NCBI GenBank assembly: GCA_030017895.1
Contig: JASEGV010000012.1
Coordinates: 1-51,900, forward strand
DNA from: Bacteroidota bacterium
Lineage (GTDB): Bacteria; Bacteroidota; Ignavibacteria; UBA10030; BY39
DNA: 51,900 nt
Direction of reading: 5' to 3'
Below are positions 24,043 through 31,936 of this stretch, piece by piece. Each line of letters starts with the position of its first letter. The first letter of the stretch is position 1. The translations under genes and the position numbers were made by a program. The notes beneath the pieces were generated by a model. The model ran no database searches and was not told the origin of the DNA. It saw only the letters and a list, made by a program, of their open reading frames with translations.

Positions 24043-24591
24043 ATGTTTCAACCCAAAATATTTGGCTGTATTTTATTTTTATTATTTCTCGTTATCGGTG
24101 TTGATGCACAACCAAGCTTGTTTAACGACTTGAGATTAAAAGATGATTCGTTGCGAGTCGTTTCCGAACGAATGAGTCAAGGTGAGGTATTCAAAACCAC
24201 CAAAACAAAATCACCCACTATTGCAATGCTACTGTCAGCCGGTTTGCCCGGTGCCGGACAACTTTACAACGAATCGTACTGGAAGATACCGGTGATTCTC
24301 GGTTTAGCCGGTTATTGGGGTTACGAATGGGTAGGTCTAAATAGGGAGTATAAAAATTTTAAAAACCTTTATTCAGAAAGTTTAATCAAACTCCCACCTT
24401 CCGGAAATTACCAGTATCGAACTGACCGCGATTTTTATAGAAGCGAGCGAGATAAGTTTGCATGGTATTTAGGTATTTTATATGTAGTAAATATCTTAGA
24501 TGCTTATGTTGATGCAAGCTTGTTTGAGTTTAGCGTTGATGATAATTTAGCTAATCATTATTCTGGCTTCAAATTAAGGATATTTTTTTGA
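24043..24591 (+). CDS. DUF5683 membrane protein
   Basis: 182 residues with a signal peptide (about 1-22, ending GVDAQ). The hydrophobic block ALLSAGLPGAGQLYN-type (here MLLSAGLPGAGQLYNESYWK) followed by a helix (ILGLAGYWGYEW) and a second helix near 145-160 (YLGILYVVNILDAYVDA) are the DUF5683 hallmarks seen in Bacteroidota next to parAB. The function is unknown; location is the cell envelope. It ends the par-linked group; the next gene has its own promoter. Confidence 0.85.
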   Translation: MFQPKIFGCILFLLFLVIGVDAQPSLFNDLRLKDDSLRVVSERMSQGEVFKTTKTKSPTIAMLLSAGLPGAGQLYNESYWKIPVILGLAGYWGYEWVGLNREYKNFKNLYSESLIKLPPSGNYQYRTDRDFYRSERDKFAWYLGILYVVNILDAYVDASLFEFSVDDNLANHYSGFKLRIFF

Positions 24592-24605
24592 TTTTAAAGT
24601 AATAG

Positions 24606-24634
24606 TTGACAATAACGAAATAAAGCATTATATT
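24606..24634 (+). promoter_or_regulatory. Promoter of the T9SS-exported protein gene
   Basis: Near-consensus TTGACA (24606-24611), 17-nt spacer, TATATT (24629-24634). The ATG at 24684 follows after about 50 bp, with an AAAGGA site. Confidence 0.65.
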
Positions 24635-24683
24635 GTCGCAGTTAGCTGTACATATATCTCAACAAAAAAAGAAAGGAAAAAAA

Positions 24684-26024
24684 ATGAAGCAAATCGCAAT
24701 TACTTTTGTAGCATTCGTAATTTTATTGTTAATTTTTAGTACAATATTAACTGCTCAAGTTTTAATATTTCCAACCGATCTAAATTCTGGTAATGGTTAT
24801 GTAGAATCTATCTGGTCCGATAGTGTTACAGTAACTCCAACCGAATTAAATTTTGGTAGTGTATATGTAGAATCTACATGGACGGATAGTGTTACAGTTA
24901 CAAATCTGGGTAGCGGAAATTTGAATATCACTTCCGTATATCCCACAAATAACCAATTTAGCGTACTTCCAACAAGTGCTATTATTAGTCCCACCGGAAT
25001 CCAAAAATTTGCTATAACTTTTGCACCTACTACTGGAGGATTAAAATCTGGTTATATCGTATTTTTACATGATGGTCCCACAGGTCGTGATTCAGTTTCA
25101 GTTAGCGGCACAGGTATAAATTCAATAGCCCAAGCTCGTGCATTACCAAACACATCTGAAGTAATTATTGAAGGTGTTATTACGCGTGGTATGGGAGCAT
25201 TCACACGCATACAAGATGCAACTGCCGGTATCGTGGTTCGTAAAACGAGCGGTACTTTTTTTGACGATCTTGCGTCAGGTGCTTTAAGGTCAGGCGATAA
25301 AATAAGAGTTACGGGGAAAACTTCTGAGTTCAGATTTTTAAAACAAATCAACGAAGCTGATTTATTAAGTTGGGAACGACTTTCGCGTGATAATCCACTG
25401 CCAATCCCACAACTCGTAACTCTTGCTGAAATTGCTGCTAATGGTGAACAATACGAAAGCGAACTTATCAAAGTAACTGATATGATTATCGATCCCGCCG
25501 GTGATTTAAATTTCGTTGCCGCGAAAAATTATAATATCACAGACTTGTCGAGCCCAACCAGCCCAGTTGTTTTACGTACTCCAAGTGCCGCCGATTCTGA
25601 TATTGATGGTACACCGATCCCGGCAGCAAAATGTATATTTACTGGTGTGTTGGGACAGTTTCATTCTACCGATCCGGCAGCTGGATACCAACTAAGCCCG
25701 GTGCTCGTATCAGATGTAACAATACAGGTAAATGTTAGTGAACCTAACGTATTACCGGTTAAATATTCGTTAAATGGTAACTATCCTAATCCGTTCAACC
25801 CGACAACCAAGATATCCTTCGATATTCCTAAGTCAACGAATATTAGTCTAACGGTTTTTAATTTATTGGGACAAAAAGTAAAAGATTTAATCATCAATAA
25901 AAATTATGGAGTCGGGCGACACGAGGTTCCATTCGATGGTTCAGGATTTTCTACCGGCGTATATATATACAAATTAACATCACCCGAGTTTACGGCTGTT
26001 AAGAAGATGATCCTAACTAAGTAA
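24684..26024 (+). CDS. T9SS-exported protein with SPD-2/choice-of-anchor-type and OB-like domains
   Basis: 446 residues from the ATG at 24684, chosen for its ribosome-binding site and signal peptide (about 1-27, ending LTAQ); a start at 24633 would add 17 polar residues. After a duplicated short segment comes an immunoglobulin-like domain of the ASPM-SPD-2-Hydin type (TELNFGSVYVEST...VTNLGSGNLNITSV), then a beta-rich region (about 150-345; VIIEGVITRGMGAFTRIQD, GDKIRVTGKT) resembling DUF5689/OB-fold domains of extracellular proteins. The C-terminal type A sorting domain (about 365-446) has NYPNPFNPTTKISF and ends KKMILTK. It should be exported by Sec, then secreted or anchored by the type IX system. 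No T9SS machinery gene is in the window. Confidence 0.85.
   Translation: MKQIAITFVAFVILLLIFSTILTAQVLIFPTDLNSGNGYVESIWSDSVTVTPTELNFGSVYVESTWTDSVTVTNLGSGNLNITSVYPTNNQFSVLPTSAIISPTGIQKFAITFAPTTGGLKSGYIVFLHDGPTGRDSVSVSGTGINSIAQARALPNTSEVIIEGVITRGMGAFTRIQDATAGIVVRKTSGTFFDDLASGALRSGDKIRVTGKTSEFRFLKQINEADLLSWERLSRDNPLPIPQLVTLAEIAANGEQYESELIKVTDMIIDPAGDLNFVAAKNYNITDLSSPTSPVVLRTPSAADSDIDGTPIPAAKCIFTGVLGQFHSTDPAAGYQLSPVLVSDVTIQVNVSEPNVLPVKYSLNGNYPNPFNPTTKISFDIPKSTNISLTVFNLLGQKVKDLIINKNYGVGRHEVPFDGSGFSTGVYIYKLTSPEFTAVKKMILTK
24771..24902 (+). repeat. 66-bp tandem duplication inside the T9SS-exported protein gene
   Basis: 24771-24836 and 24837-24902 align over 66 bp with about 54 identical bases. They encode PTDLNSGNGYVES... 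and PTELNFGSVYVES..., each ending DSVTVT. Only the second copy continues into a full Ig-like domain. Confidence 0.8.
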
Positions 26025-26055
26025 AGTATATAGTTAGATAGATTATTTGATAATA

Positions 26056-26094
26056 AAAGCCGGTTTATCGAAAGATAGACCGGCTTTGCATTTT
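26056..26094 (+). terminator. Intrinsic terminator after the T9SS-exported protein gene
   Basis: A 9-bp perfect stem AAAGCCGGT/ACCGGCTTT with an inner TATC-GAAA-GATA stem, followed by GCATTTT. Confidence 0.8.
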
Positions 26095-26157
26095 ATTAAG
26101 ATTTTAGTATATTTTTAACAGTAACAATTATTATAAAATACGAAAGGGGTTGTGAAA

Positions 26158-26721
26158 ATGAAAAATATTACAACTATTTTTTTAACTTATCGGGTGAAAT
26201 TTTCAGTGACCAGTTCATGGAAAGGGATAACTACGGATATTGTCGATGTGTATACAGCAATTCATGGTATATCTTGTGGTTATCCATTTTCAATAGGAGA
26301 AGAATATTTGGTCTATACTATTTACAGAAATGACCGACATTATACTTCTACTTGTTCTCGAACAAGTCATATTGATGATGCTGATGATGATATATTAGCA
26401 TTAGGCTCGCCGGTAATTGTAAATAATTATCCGTCAACTTATGTTCTTCATCAAAATTATCCGAATCCCTTCAAATCAGAAACGCAAATCGAATATCAAA
26501 TACCACAGTTGAGTTACACAAGGCTAAAAGTTCACAATGTATTAGGCGAGGAAATTGCTGTTTTGATAAATGAGGTTAATGCCGCAGGCAAATATAAAGT
26601 AACTTTCGACGCGAGCAAGATACCGAGCGGAATTTATTATTTCCGGTTGTCAGCAACCGATTAAAACTCACCGGTGAAACAAACATTTATAGATGTAAAG
26701 CAGATGCTGCTAATCAAGTGA
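26158..26721 (+). pseudogene. Decayed T9SS-exported protein (TIMP/NTR-like domain), nonsense codon in the sorting domain
   Basis: The frame runs from the ATG at 26158 (GTG at 26152 also possible) to a TAA at 26662-26664, then stays readable in the same frame to a TGA at 26719-26721. The extension ends VKQTFIDVKQMLLIK, exactly how a type IX sorting domain ends. So the TAA looks like a nonsense mutation that removes the last part of the sorting signal (HQNYPNPFKSETQIEY...). The N-terminus also looks deleted: after MKNITTIFLT the sequence jumps straight into RVKFSVTSSWKG, with no signal peptide and no leading Cys motif. The middle (CGYPFSIGEEYLVYTIY, then CSRTSHIDDADDD) resembles netrin/TIMP-like domains. 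Probably non-functional. Confidence 0.7.
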
Positions 26722-26754
26722 ACATATCGAATGATGTTAGTGCATAAATTATTA

Positions 26755-26796
26755 AAAAGCCGACATGTTTAAATTCTAAGTCGGCTTTTCTATTTT
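26755..26796 (+). terminator. Intrinsic terminator after the T9SS pseudogene
   Basis: A 10-bp perfect stem AAAAGCCGAC/GTCGGCTTTT with a 15-nt loop, followed by CTATTTT. Confidence 0.75.
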
Positions 26797-26854
26797 AAAA
26801 AGAATTAAGTATATTTCTCAAAATTGTTAAACACTGATATAATCGAGGAATAAG

Positions 26855-27805
26855 ATGCTCAACTATATTTGGCTTTCATTAATTGTAATTGGGATATTTG
26901 TAGCTGTTGTGGGCGATTGGCGCGATATTGCAAATGATAAATATCAGAATGGAAAAGAATTTAATATTGCAATTAAAATTTCCGACAATACAGGTGAACC
27001 GTTACAAAAATCACGCGCCTACTCTTGCTCATTGATTTATTCAGAGGAGCGTGAAATAATTCAACGTGCAAATTTAATTATGGCTGATGATCATTCTGGT
27101 GTGGTCCATATATTCTTGGATGAACATACACCTCCGCTGTGGCGCGCAATATTTGCCGCACAAAATAAAAAGGATTACTTACTTGCCAGTGTAAGAAGGG
27201 ATAAAGCCGATACGCTCAATTTTAAAGCTACACTTTCTTTCGCTCCGGTAAAATTTGTTAAGCTTAATTCTGTTACTAACGACGGTATAGTCAAATATGC
27301 TAAGACGGCAGTCGAGTTGGCAATTGGATTAATAGGTATTATGGCTCTCTGGTTAGGAGTGATGAAAATTGCCGAAGCATCCGGATTAATCACAAAAATT
27401 GCCGGTTTTCTGAAACCAATCACAACTCGTTTATTCCCGGATGTTCCGCCCGAACATCCTGCAATGGGAGCGATGATCATGAATATATCAGCTAACATAT
27501 TAGGTTTGGCTAATGCGGCTACACCTCTCGGACTAAAAGCTATGGAGGAACTCAACAAGCTCAATAAAAAATTAGGAACTGCAACCGATGCAATGTGCAC
27601 CTTCCTCGTTATCAATACAAGTAATGTTCAGCTAATACCTGCAACTGTCATCGCAATTCGGGCGGCGAGCGGCTCTTCTAATCCAACAGAAATTATAGGC
27701 GCTGTAATAGTGGCAACTACAGTGAGTACAATTGTTGGTATTACGGTGGTGAAATTGTTGGCGGGGTTAAAAATATTTAGAAAGCAATTGGAACCGAATA
27801 AATGA
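26855..27805 (+). CDS. SpmA-like nucleoside-recognition (Gate) membrane protein with an extra domain
   Basis: 316 residues; classic SpmA is about 200. The first helix (about 4-21) matches the SpmA start. About 120 extra residues follow (roughly 25-145, beta-rich, soluble; IAIKISDNTGEPLQKSRAYS...), then the conserved SpmA core: AKTAVELAIGLIGIMALWLGVMKIAE, HPAMGAMIMNISANILGLANAATPLGLKAMEEL, AMCTFLVINTSNVQLIPATVIAIRAA. SpmA/SpmB pairs were found in Bacillus spore dehydration but occur widely in non-sporeformers, probably as transporters. GAGGA precedes the ATG. spmB follows after 52 bp. Confidence 0.85.
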   Translation: MLNYIWLSLIVIGIFVAVVGDWRDIANDKYQNGKEFNIAIKISDNTGEPLQKSRAYSCSLIYSEEREIIQRANLIMADDHSGVVHIFLDEHTPPLWRAIFAAQNKKDYLLASVRRDKADTLNFKATLSFAPVKFVKLNSVTNDGIVKYAKTAVELAIGLIGIMALWLGVMKIAEASGLITKIAGFLKPITTRLFPDVPPEHPAMGAMIMNISANILGLANAATPLGLKAMEELNKLNKKLGTATDAMCTFLVINTSNVQLIPATVIAIRAASGSSNPTEIIGAVIVATTVSTIVGITVVKLLAGLKIFRKQLEPNK

Positions 27806-27857
27806 TTCGGATTTTTCAAAAATTCCATAACTTAACGTTCAAAGTTCAGGATTTAAA

Positions 27858-28400
27858 ATGCAAGCAGTCATAAATATAATTCAAACACTATCAGTAGTGG
27901 CAATACCGTCGTTAATATTATCCATCGTTATATACGGCGCTGTCAAGAAAGTAAAAATCTATGAAGTATTTGTCGAAGGTGCGAAGGAAGGTTTCAACGT
28001 CGGTGTGCGAATAATTCCATACCTCGTGGCTATGTTGGTTGCGATCGGAATATTTCGTGCGAGCGGAGCGATGGATTTTTTAGCTTTAATCATTTCTCCA
28101 ATTACAAATTTAATAGGTATGCCTGCTGAAGCTTTGCCGATGGCTATTATGCGTCCACTTTCCGGCTCGGGTGCTTTGGGAGTGATGAGCGAGACAATAA
28201 ATACACACGGTGCCGACTCTCTGATAGGCAGAATGGTATCAGTGATGATGGGCAGCGGCGAGACGACGTTTTATGTATTGGCAGTTTATTTCGGTTCTGT
28301 GAGTGTATATCGAACACGTCATGCAGTTCCGGCAGGCATTATTGCAGATATGGTAGGTCTCTTAATGTCAGTTTGGCTTGTGAACCTAATTTTTGGATAA
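27858..28400 (+). CDS. SpmB-like nucleoside-recognition (Gate) membrane protein
   Basis: 180 residues, the usual SpmB length. Hallmarks: VFVEGAKEGFNVGVRIIPYLVAMLVAIGIFRASGAMD, MAIMRPLSGSGALGVM, and VSVMMGSGETTFYVLAVYFGSV near 128-150. Four to five membrane helices. It forms a pair with the SpmA-like protein just upstream; substrate unknown. Confidence 0.9.
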   Translation: MQAVINIIQTLSVVAIPSLILSIVIYGAVKKVKIYEVFVEGAKEGFNVGVRIIPYLVAMLVAIGIFRASGAMDFLALIISPITNLIGMPAEALPMAIMRPLSGSGALGVMSETINTHGADSLIGRMVSVMMGSGETTFYVLAVYFGSVSVYRTRHAVPAGIIADMVGLLMSVWLVNLIFG

Positions 28401-28429
28401 ATAAATATTTACAAAATCGACTTTTTTCC

Positions 28430-28458
28430 TTGATTTTTTAAAACTTCTTGCCTATATT
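28430..28458 (+). promoter_or_regulatory. Promoter of the proline dehydrogenase gene
   Basis: TTGATT (28430-28435), 17-nt spacer, TATATT (28453-28458), 48 bp before the ATG at 28507. Confidence 0.5.
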
Positions 28459-28506
28459 GACGAAGGTTTTTTGGAAAACTAATTACTAATCCTATTTTAA
28501 AGAACA

Positions 28507-29418
28507 ATGCATTTACTAAATAAGCTGATTGTAGCAACAATTCCTGCCATTCCACGCCCACTTGTCCGTTTTTTTGCCAACCGTTATATCGCGGGTGAAG
28601 AATTGAGCGACGCTGTGAAGACCGTAAAAAGCTTCAATAGACTTAATATGGTCGCAACCATGGATGTGCTTGGCGAGTCGATAACAAAAAAAGATGAAGC
28701 CGATAGTGCAACTCAAGCTGCTCTCCAAACCCTAAAAATTATTAGTGATGAAAAACTTAATTCGAATTTATCAATCAAACTCACTCAATTAGGTTTACAG
28801 CTCGATAAAAATTATTGTCTCGAAAATGTACGGAAAATTGTTCGAACAGCTAACGAGTTTAATAATTTTGTACGCATTGATATGGAAGATTCGAGTTGTA
28901 CCGATGATACGATTGATATTTATATTAATGTTAGGCAAGAGTTTAAGAATGTCGGAATAGTTTTACAGGCATACTTGCATCGCACAGAAACGGATGCTGT
29001 GAAATTGATGGACCGTGGGTTTATGAATTTCCGTTTGTGCAAAGGCATATACGTTGAACCTGTCGCGATCGTTTTCAAAAAGAAAGAAGAGATAAATAAT
29101 AATTTCAACAAAATTTTAAAAACGATGCTCGAGCGAAAAGCTTACGTAGGCATTGCAACACACGATGAAGAATTAGTTGATTCTGCATACAAGTTAATTT
29201 CAGATTTGAAATTAGAAAAAAACGAGTATGAGTTTCAGATGTTGTTAGGTGTCCGCCCGGAATTACGTTCACAGATTGTACGAGCAGGGCATCGGTTGCG
29301 GGTTTATGTCCCTTATGGACATCATTGGTATAAATATTCAATAAGAAGGTTCAAAGAAAACCCGCAAATAGCCGGTTATGTATTCAAGAGTTTGTTCACA
29401 AGTAATAAAATTAATTAA
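28507..29418 (+). CDS. Proline dehydrogenase (stand-alone)
   Basis: 303 residues, normal for monofunctional bacterial ProDH. FAD-dependent TIM-barrel motifs are visible: IKLTQLGLQLD, VRIDMEDSS, VGIVLQAYLHRT, MNFRLCKGIY, ATHDEELV, FQMLLGV, and the C-terminal RVYVPYGHHWYKYSIRRFKENP that binds proline. It oxidises proline to pyrroline-5-carboxylate and passes electrons to quinones. No P5C dehydrogenase gene is in the window. It lies before the oligopeptide transporter and near pepD, fitting peptide and proline catabolism. Confidence 0.93.
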   Translation: MHLLNKLIVATIPAIPRPLVRFFANRYIAGEELSDAVKTVKSFNRLNMVATMDVLGESITKKDEADSATQAALQTLKIISDEKLNSNLSIKLTQLGLQLDKNYCLENVRKIVRTANEFNNFVRIDMEDSSCTDDTIDIYINVRQEFKNVGIVLQAYLHRTETDAVKLMDRGFMNFRLCKGIYVEPVAIVFKKKEEINNNFNKILKTMLERKAYVGIATHDEELVDSAYKLISDLKLEKNEYEFQMLLGVRPELRSQIVRAGHRLRVYVPYGHHWYKYSIRRFKENPQIAGYVFKSLFTSNKIN

Positions 29419-29450
29419 CTAAATTAAAAATCATTTAAGGAGAAAAACTT

Positions 29451-31475
29451 ATGGCAGATGTAACAGCCAAAGGTTCGGGTCCAAGATACCAACCTTATGT
29501 TCCGATTACAACCGATATGAAAGAATTTACACTAAAGGCGTTGATAATCGGACTTATATTAAGTGTAGTATTAGGAGCAGCCAATGCCTATTTGGGCTTA
29601 AAAGCAGGTATGACTATAGCAGCCACATATCCTGCCGCCGTTATAGGAATGGCTTTGTTAAGAATTTTTAAAGGGTCGATACTTGAAGAAAATTTCGCTC
29701 GTACTGTCGGTTCGATAGGCGAATCAGTTGCCGCAGGAGCTATTTTTACAATTCCAGCTTTTTATATCGCTGGTATCTGGCCCGATTTCGCTACAACAGG
29801 GCATTACCTCGAATCAACGGCAATTATGATTGCTGGCGGTGTGTTAGGTATAATGTTCGTTGCATTATTACGACGTGTGATGGTCGAAGATGTTGAGCTG
29901 CCTTTTCCGGAATCAGTTGCTGCCGGCGAAATTCATAAGGCGGGACGTTCAGGCGGAACCGGTGCAAAATTTTTATTCGGTGCAATGGGCATCGGTGCAC
30001 TTATCCAAGCTTTAGGTCAATTCAAATTCTTTGCCACATCTTGGGAAAAATTTATTACATTCTCTCAAACAACAATCGGACTAAAAGCGACCGGTACAGC
30101 AACCGCTCAAGGTGGTATCCTGTTAAGCTCCCCCGGTGTAAGCCCCGCTTATATCGGCGTCGGTTATATAATCGGTCCTAAACTCGCATCTCTAAACTTC
30201 AGCGGCGGATTACTCGCATGGGGTCTTTTTGTTCCAATCATAATGTACTTTTTATCCCCGACTTTATTTCCTGATGGAACTGTCGTTACTGATGAAACCT
30301 GGATGGCAGCCGCTGTGAATATTTGGAAGTTTATCGTTCGCCCGATCGCAATCGGTGGTATGTTGGTTGGTGCAGGTTTTACATTATTCCGGATGAGAAA
30401 AAGTTTAATTACCGGAATTAAAAGATCGGTTGGCGATGTTAGGAAAGCCGCGAGTGGCGGTCACACAACTGTAAGAACAGAACAAGATTTAAATTTCAAA
30501 TGGATTATGATTGGCATCGCCATAGCTTCCGTTGCTACATTTTTCATTTATAACTATTTTGCTCAAGATATTGTTGCTGCTTTGGTAGCTACAGTTGTGA
30601 TGATAATCGCAGGTTTCTTCTTTGCGGCTGTCTCAGGTTATTTAGTGGGTATTATCGGTTCGAGTAACAATCCCATTAGCGGATTAACATTATCGACTTT
30701 ACTTGTTGCTGCATTGTTGATGGTTTTATTAGGAATGACCGGTAGCACAGGAGTAGCCGCGGTGCTTGGTGTTGCGGCTGTTGTTTGCGTAGCTGCAGCA
30801 GTTGCTGGCGAAATGTTGCAGGATTTAAAAGTCGGTCATATTTTAGGAGGAACACCATGGAAGATGCAAGTTGGAGATTTATTTGGTGTTGCATTAGCAG
30901 GTATTGTAATGTTTATCCCGCTCGTTGTTCTGCATCAAGGCGATATAAATATGGGCGGTACAGGTTTCGGCGGTAAAAACTTGCCTGCACCGCAAGCAAG
31001 TTTGATGGCTTTACTTTCTCAAGGTATTGTTGGTGGACAAATGGCTTGGCCCCTAATTATTGTTGGTATGTTGATGGGCTTTGCCTTTATCCTGATGCAA
31101 GTAAAGAGTCCAATGTTAGTTTCAGTCGGAATGTATCTTCCTCTTGAAACCACTTTTGCTATTTTTATAGGCGGTTTAATTAAAGGTGTAGTTGAGAGAT
31201 TCAATTTGAAACGGCAACATAACGATGCACAAAAAGCTCGCATAGAAAATACAGGTGTATTACTCGCTGCTGGTCTGATTGCCGGCGAAGCTTTAATCGG
31301 GCTTTTGTTCGCGGCTCTGGCGTTTGGTGAAATTCCGTTGTTAGCAATTTTTGCTCAGCCATCTTTCTTCACGAGTTTGGTAATCTTTGCCATCATCGCT
31401 TGGATACTTATCCAAATACCACTGAAAAATGCAGGCAAACCGGATGAACCGGCTCCGCCTTCAGCAGTAATGTAA
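29451..31475 (+). CDS. OPT-family oligopeptide transporter
   Basis: 674 residues with about 15-16 hydrophobic helices. Typical OPT sequence: EFTLKALIIGLILSVVLGAANAYLGLKAGMTIAATYPAAVIGMALLR in the first 70 residues, RTVGSIGESVAAGAIFTIPAF, DVELPFPESVAAGEIHKAG, and IGSSNNPISGLTLSTLLVAALL. It imports oligopeptides (or metal-peptide chelates) with protons across the inner membrane. An AAGGAG site precedes the ATG. It sits between proline dehydrogenase and the PqqD-like and PepD genes; substrate choice is inference. Confidence 0.93.
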   Translation: MADVTAKGSGPRYQPYVPITTDMKEFTLKALIIGLILSVVLGAANAYLGLKAGMTIAATYPAAVIGMALLRIFKGSILEENFARTVGSIGESVAAGAIFTIPAFYIAGIWPDFATTGHYLESTAIMIAGGVLGIMFVALLRRVMVEDVELPFPESVAAGEIHKAGRSGGTGAKFLFGAMGIGALIQALGQFKFFATSWEKFITFSQTTIGLKATGTATAQGGILLSSPGVSPAYIGVGYIIGPKLASLNFSGGLLAWGLFVPIIMYFLSPTLFPDGTVVTDETWMAAAVNIWKFIVRPIAIGGMLVGAGFTLFRMRKSLITGIKRSVGDVRKAASGGHTTVRTEQDLNFKWIMIGIAIASVATFFIYNYFAQDIVAALVATVVMIIAGFFFAAVSGYLVGIIGSSNNPISGLTLSTLLVAALLMVLLGMTGSTGVAAVLGVAAVVCVAAAVAGEMLQDLKVGHILGGTPWKMQVGDLFGVALAGIVMFIPLVVLHQGDINMGGTGFGGKNLPAPQASLMALLSQGIVGGQMAWPLIIVGMLMGFAFILMQVKSPMLVSVGMYLPLETTFAIFIGGLIKGVVERFNLKRQHNDAQKARIENTGVLLAAGLIAGEALIGLLFAALAFGEIPLLAIFAQPSFFTSLVIFAIIAWILIQIPLKNAGKPDEPAPPSAVM

Positions 31476-31490
31476 TTTTTTAGGATGAAG

Positions 31491-31847
31491 ATGTTTAATA
31501 AGAAAAAATCGGAATTTGATAAATTAAATATTCTTGACTTAATACCAATTCGGATGTTCGAATATGAAGTTCAGGAAGATGAAAAAGTTACACTATTAAT
31601 TCCCAAATTCAGAGATAAATTTCTTGGTAAATATCTTCAACCATACATTAAAAGGAAATTTTATAAAGTTAAGTTGGACAAGTATGGCAGTTTTGTATGG
31701 AGACAATGCGATGGACGTACAACCGTAAACGAGATAGCGGAACGGCTTCGGCAAAAATATGGCGCCGAAGCCGAACCGGCTGTCGAGAGAGTCGCAAAGT
31801 TCATCCAGCACTTGTATCGTGGTGATTGTGTAACGTTCAACAAATAA
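31491..31847 (+). CDS. Stand-alone PqqD-family protein
   Basis: 118 residues from the ATG at 31491, which AGGA precedes by 5 nt; an ATG at 31485 would add two residues. The C-terminal 60 residues match the PqqD winged helix (VKLDKYGSFVWRQCDGRTTVNEIAERLRQKYG). The first 50 residues are extra. PqqD-like domains bind the leader of ribosomally made peptides for radical SAM enzymes, but no such enzyme or precursor is nearby, and many stand-alone members have unknown roles. It starts 15 nt after the transporter gene. Confidence 0.8.
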   Translation: MFNKKKSEFDKLNILDLIPIRMFEYEVQEDEKVTLLIPKFRDKFLGKYLQPYIKRKFYKVKLDKYGSFVWRQCDGRTTVNEIAERLRQKYGAEAEPAVERVAKFIQHLYRGDCVTFNK

Positions 31848-31936
31848 CTTTCTGAAACAAAAATACGAAATCATAAATCGCAAATTACAATTTTTTATTA
31901 AAGATGGAATATTAATTAAATAGATAGGAGATTTAA

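Noticed and set aside
26835-26843. Extended -10 box (TG-A-TATAAT) just before the spmA-like gene
   Set aside because: Transcription would start about 5 nt before the ATG, cutting off the GAGGA ribosome-binding site.
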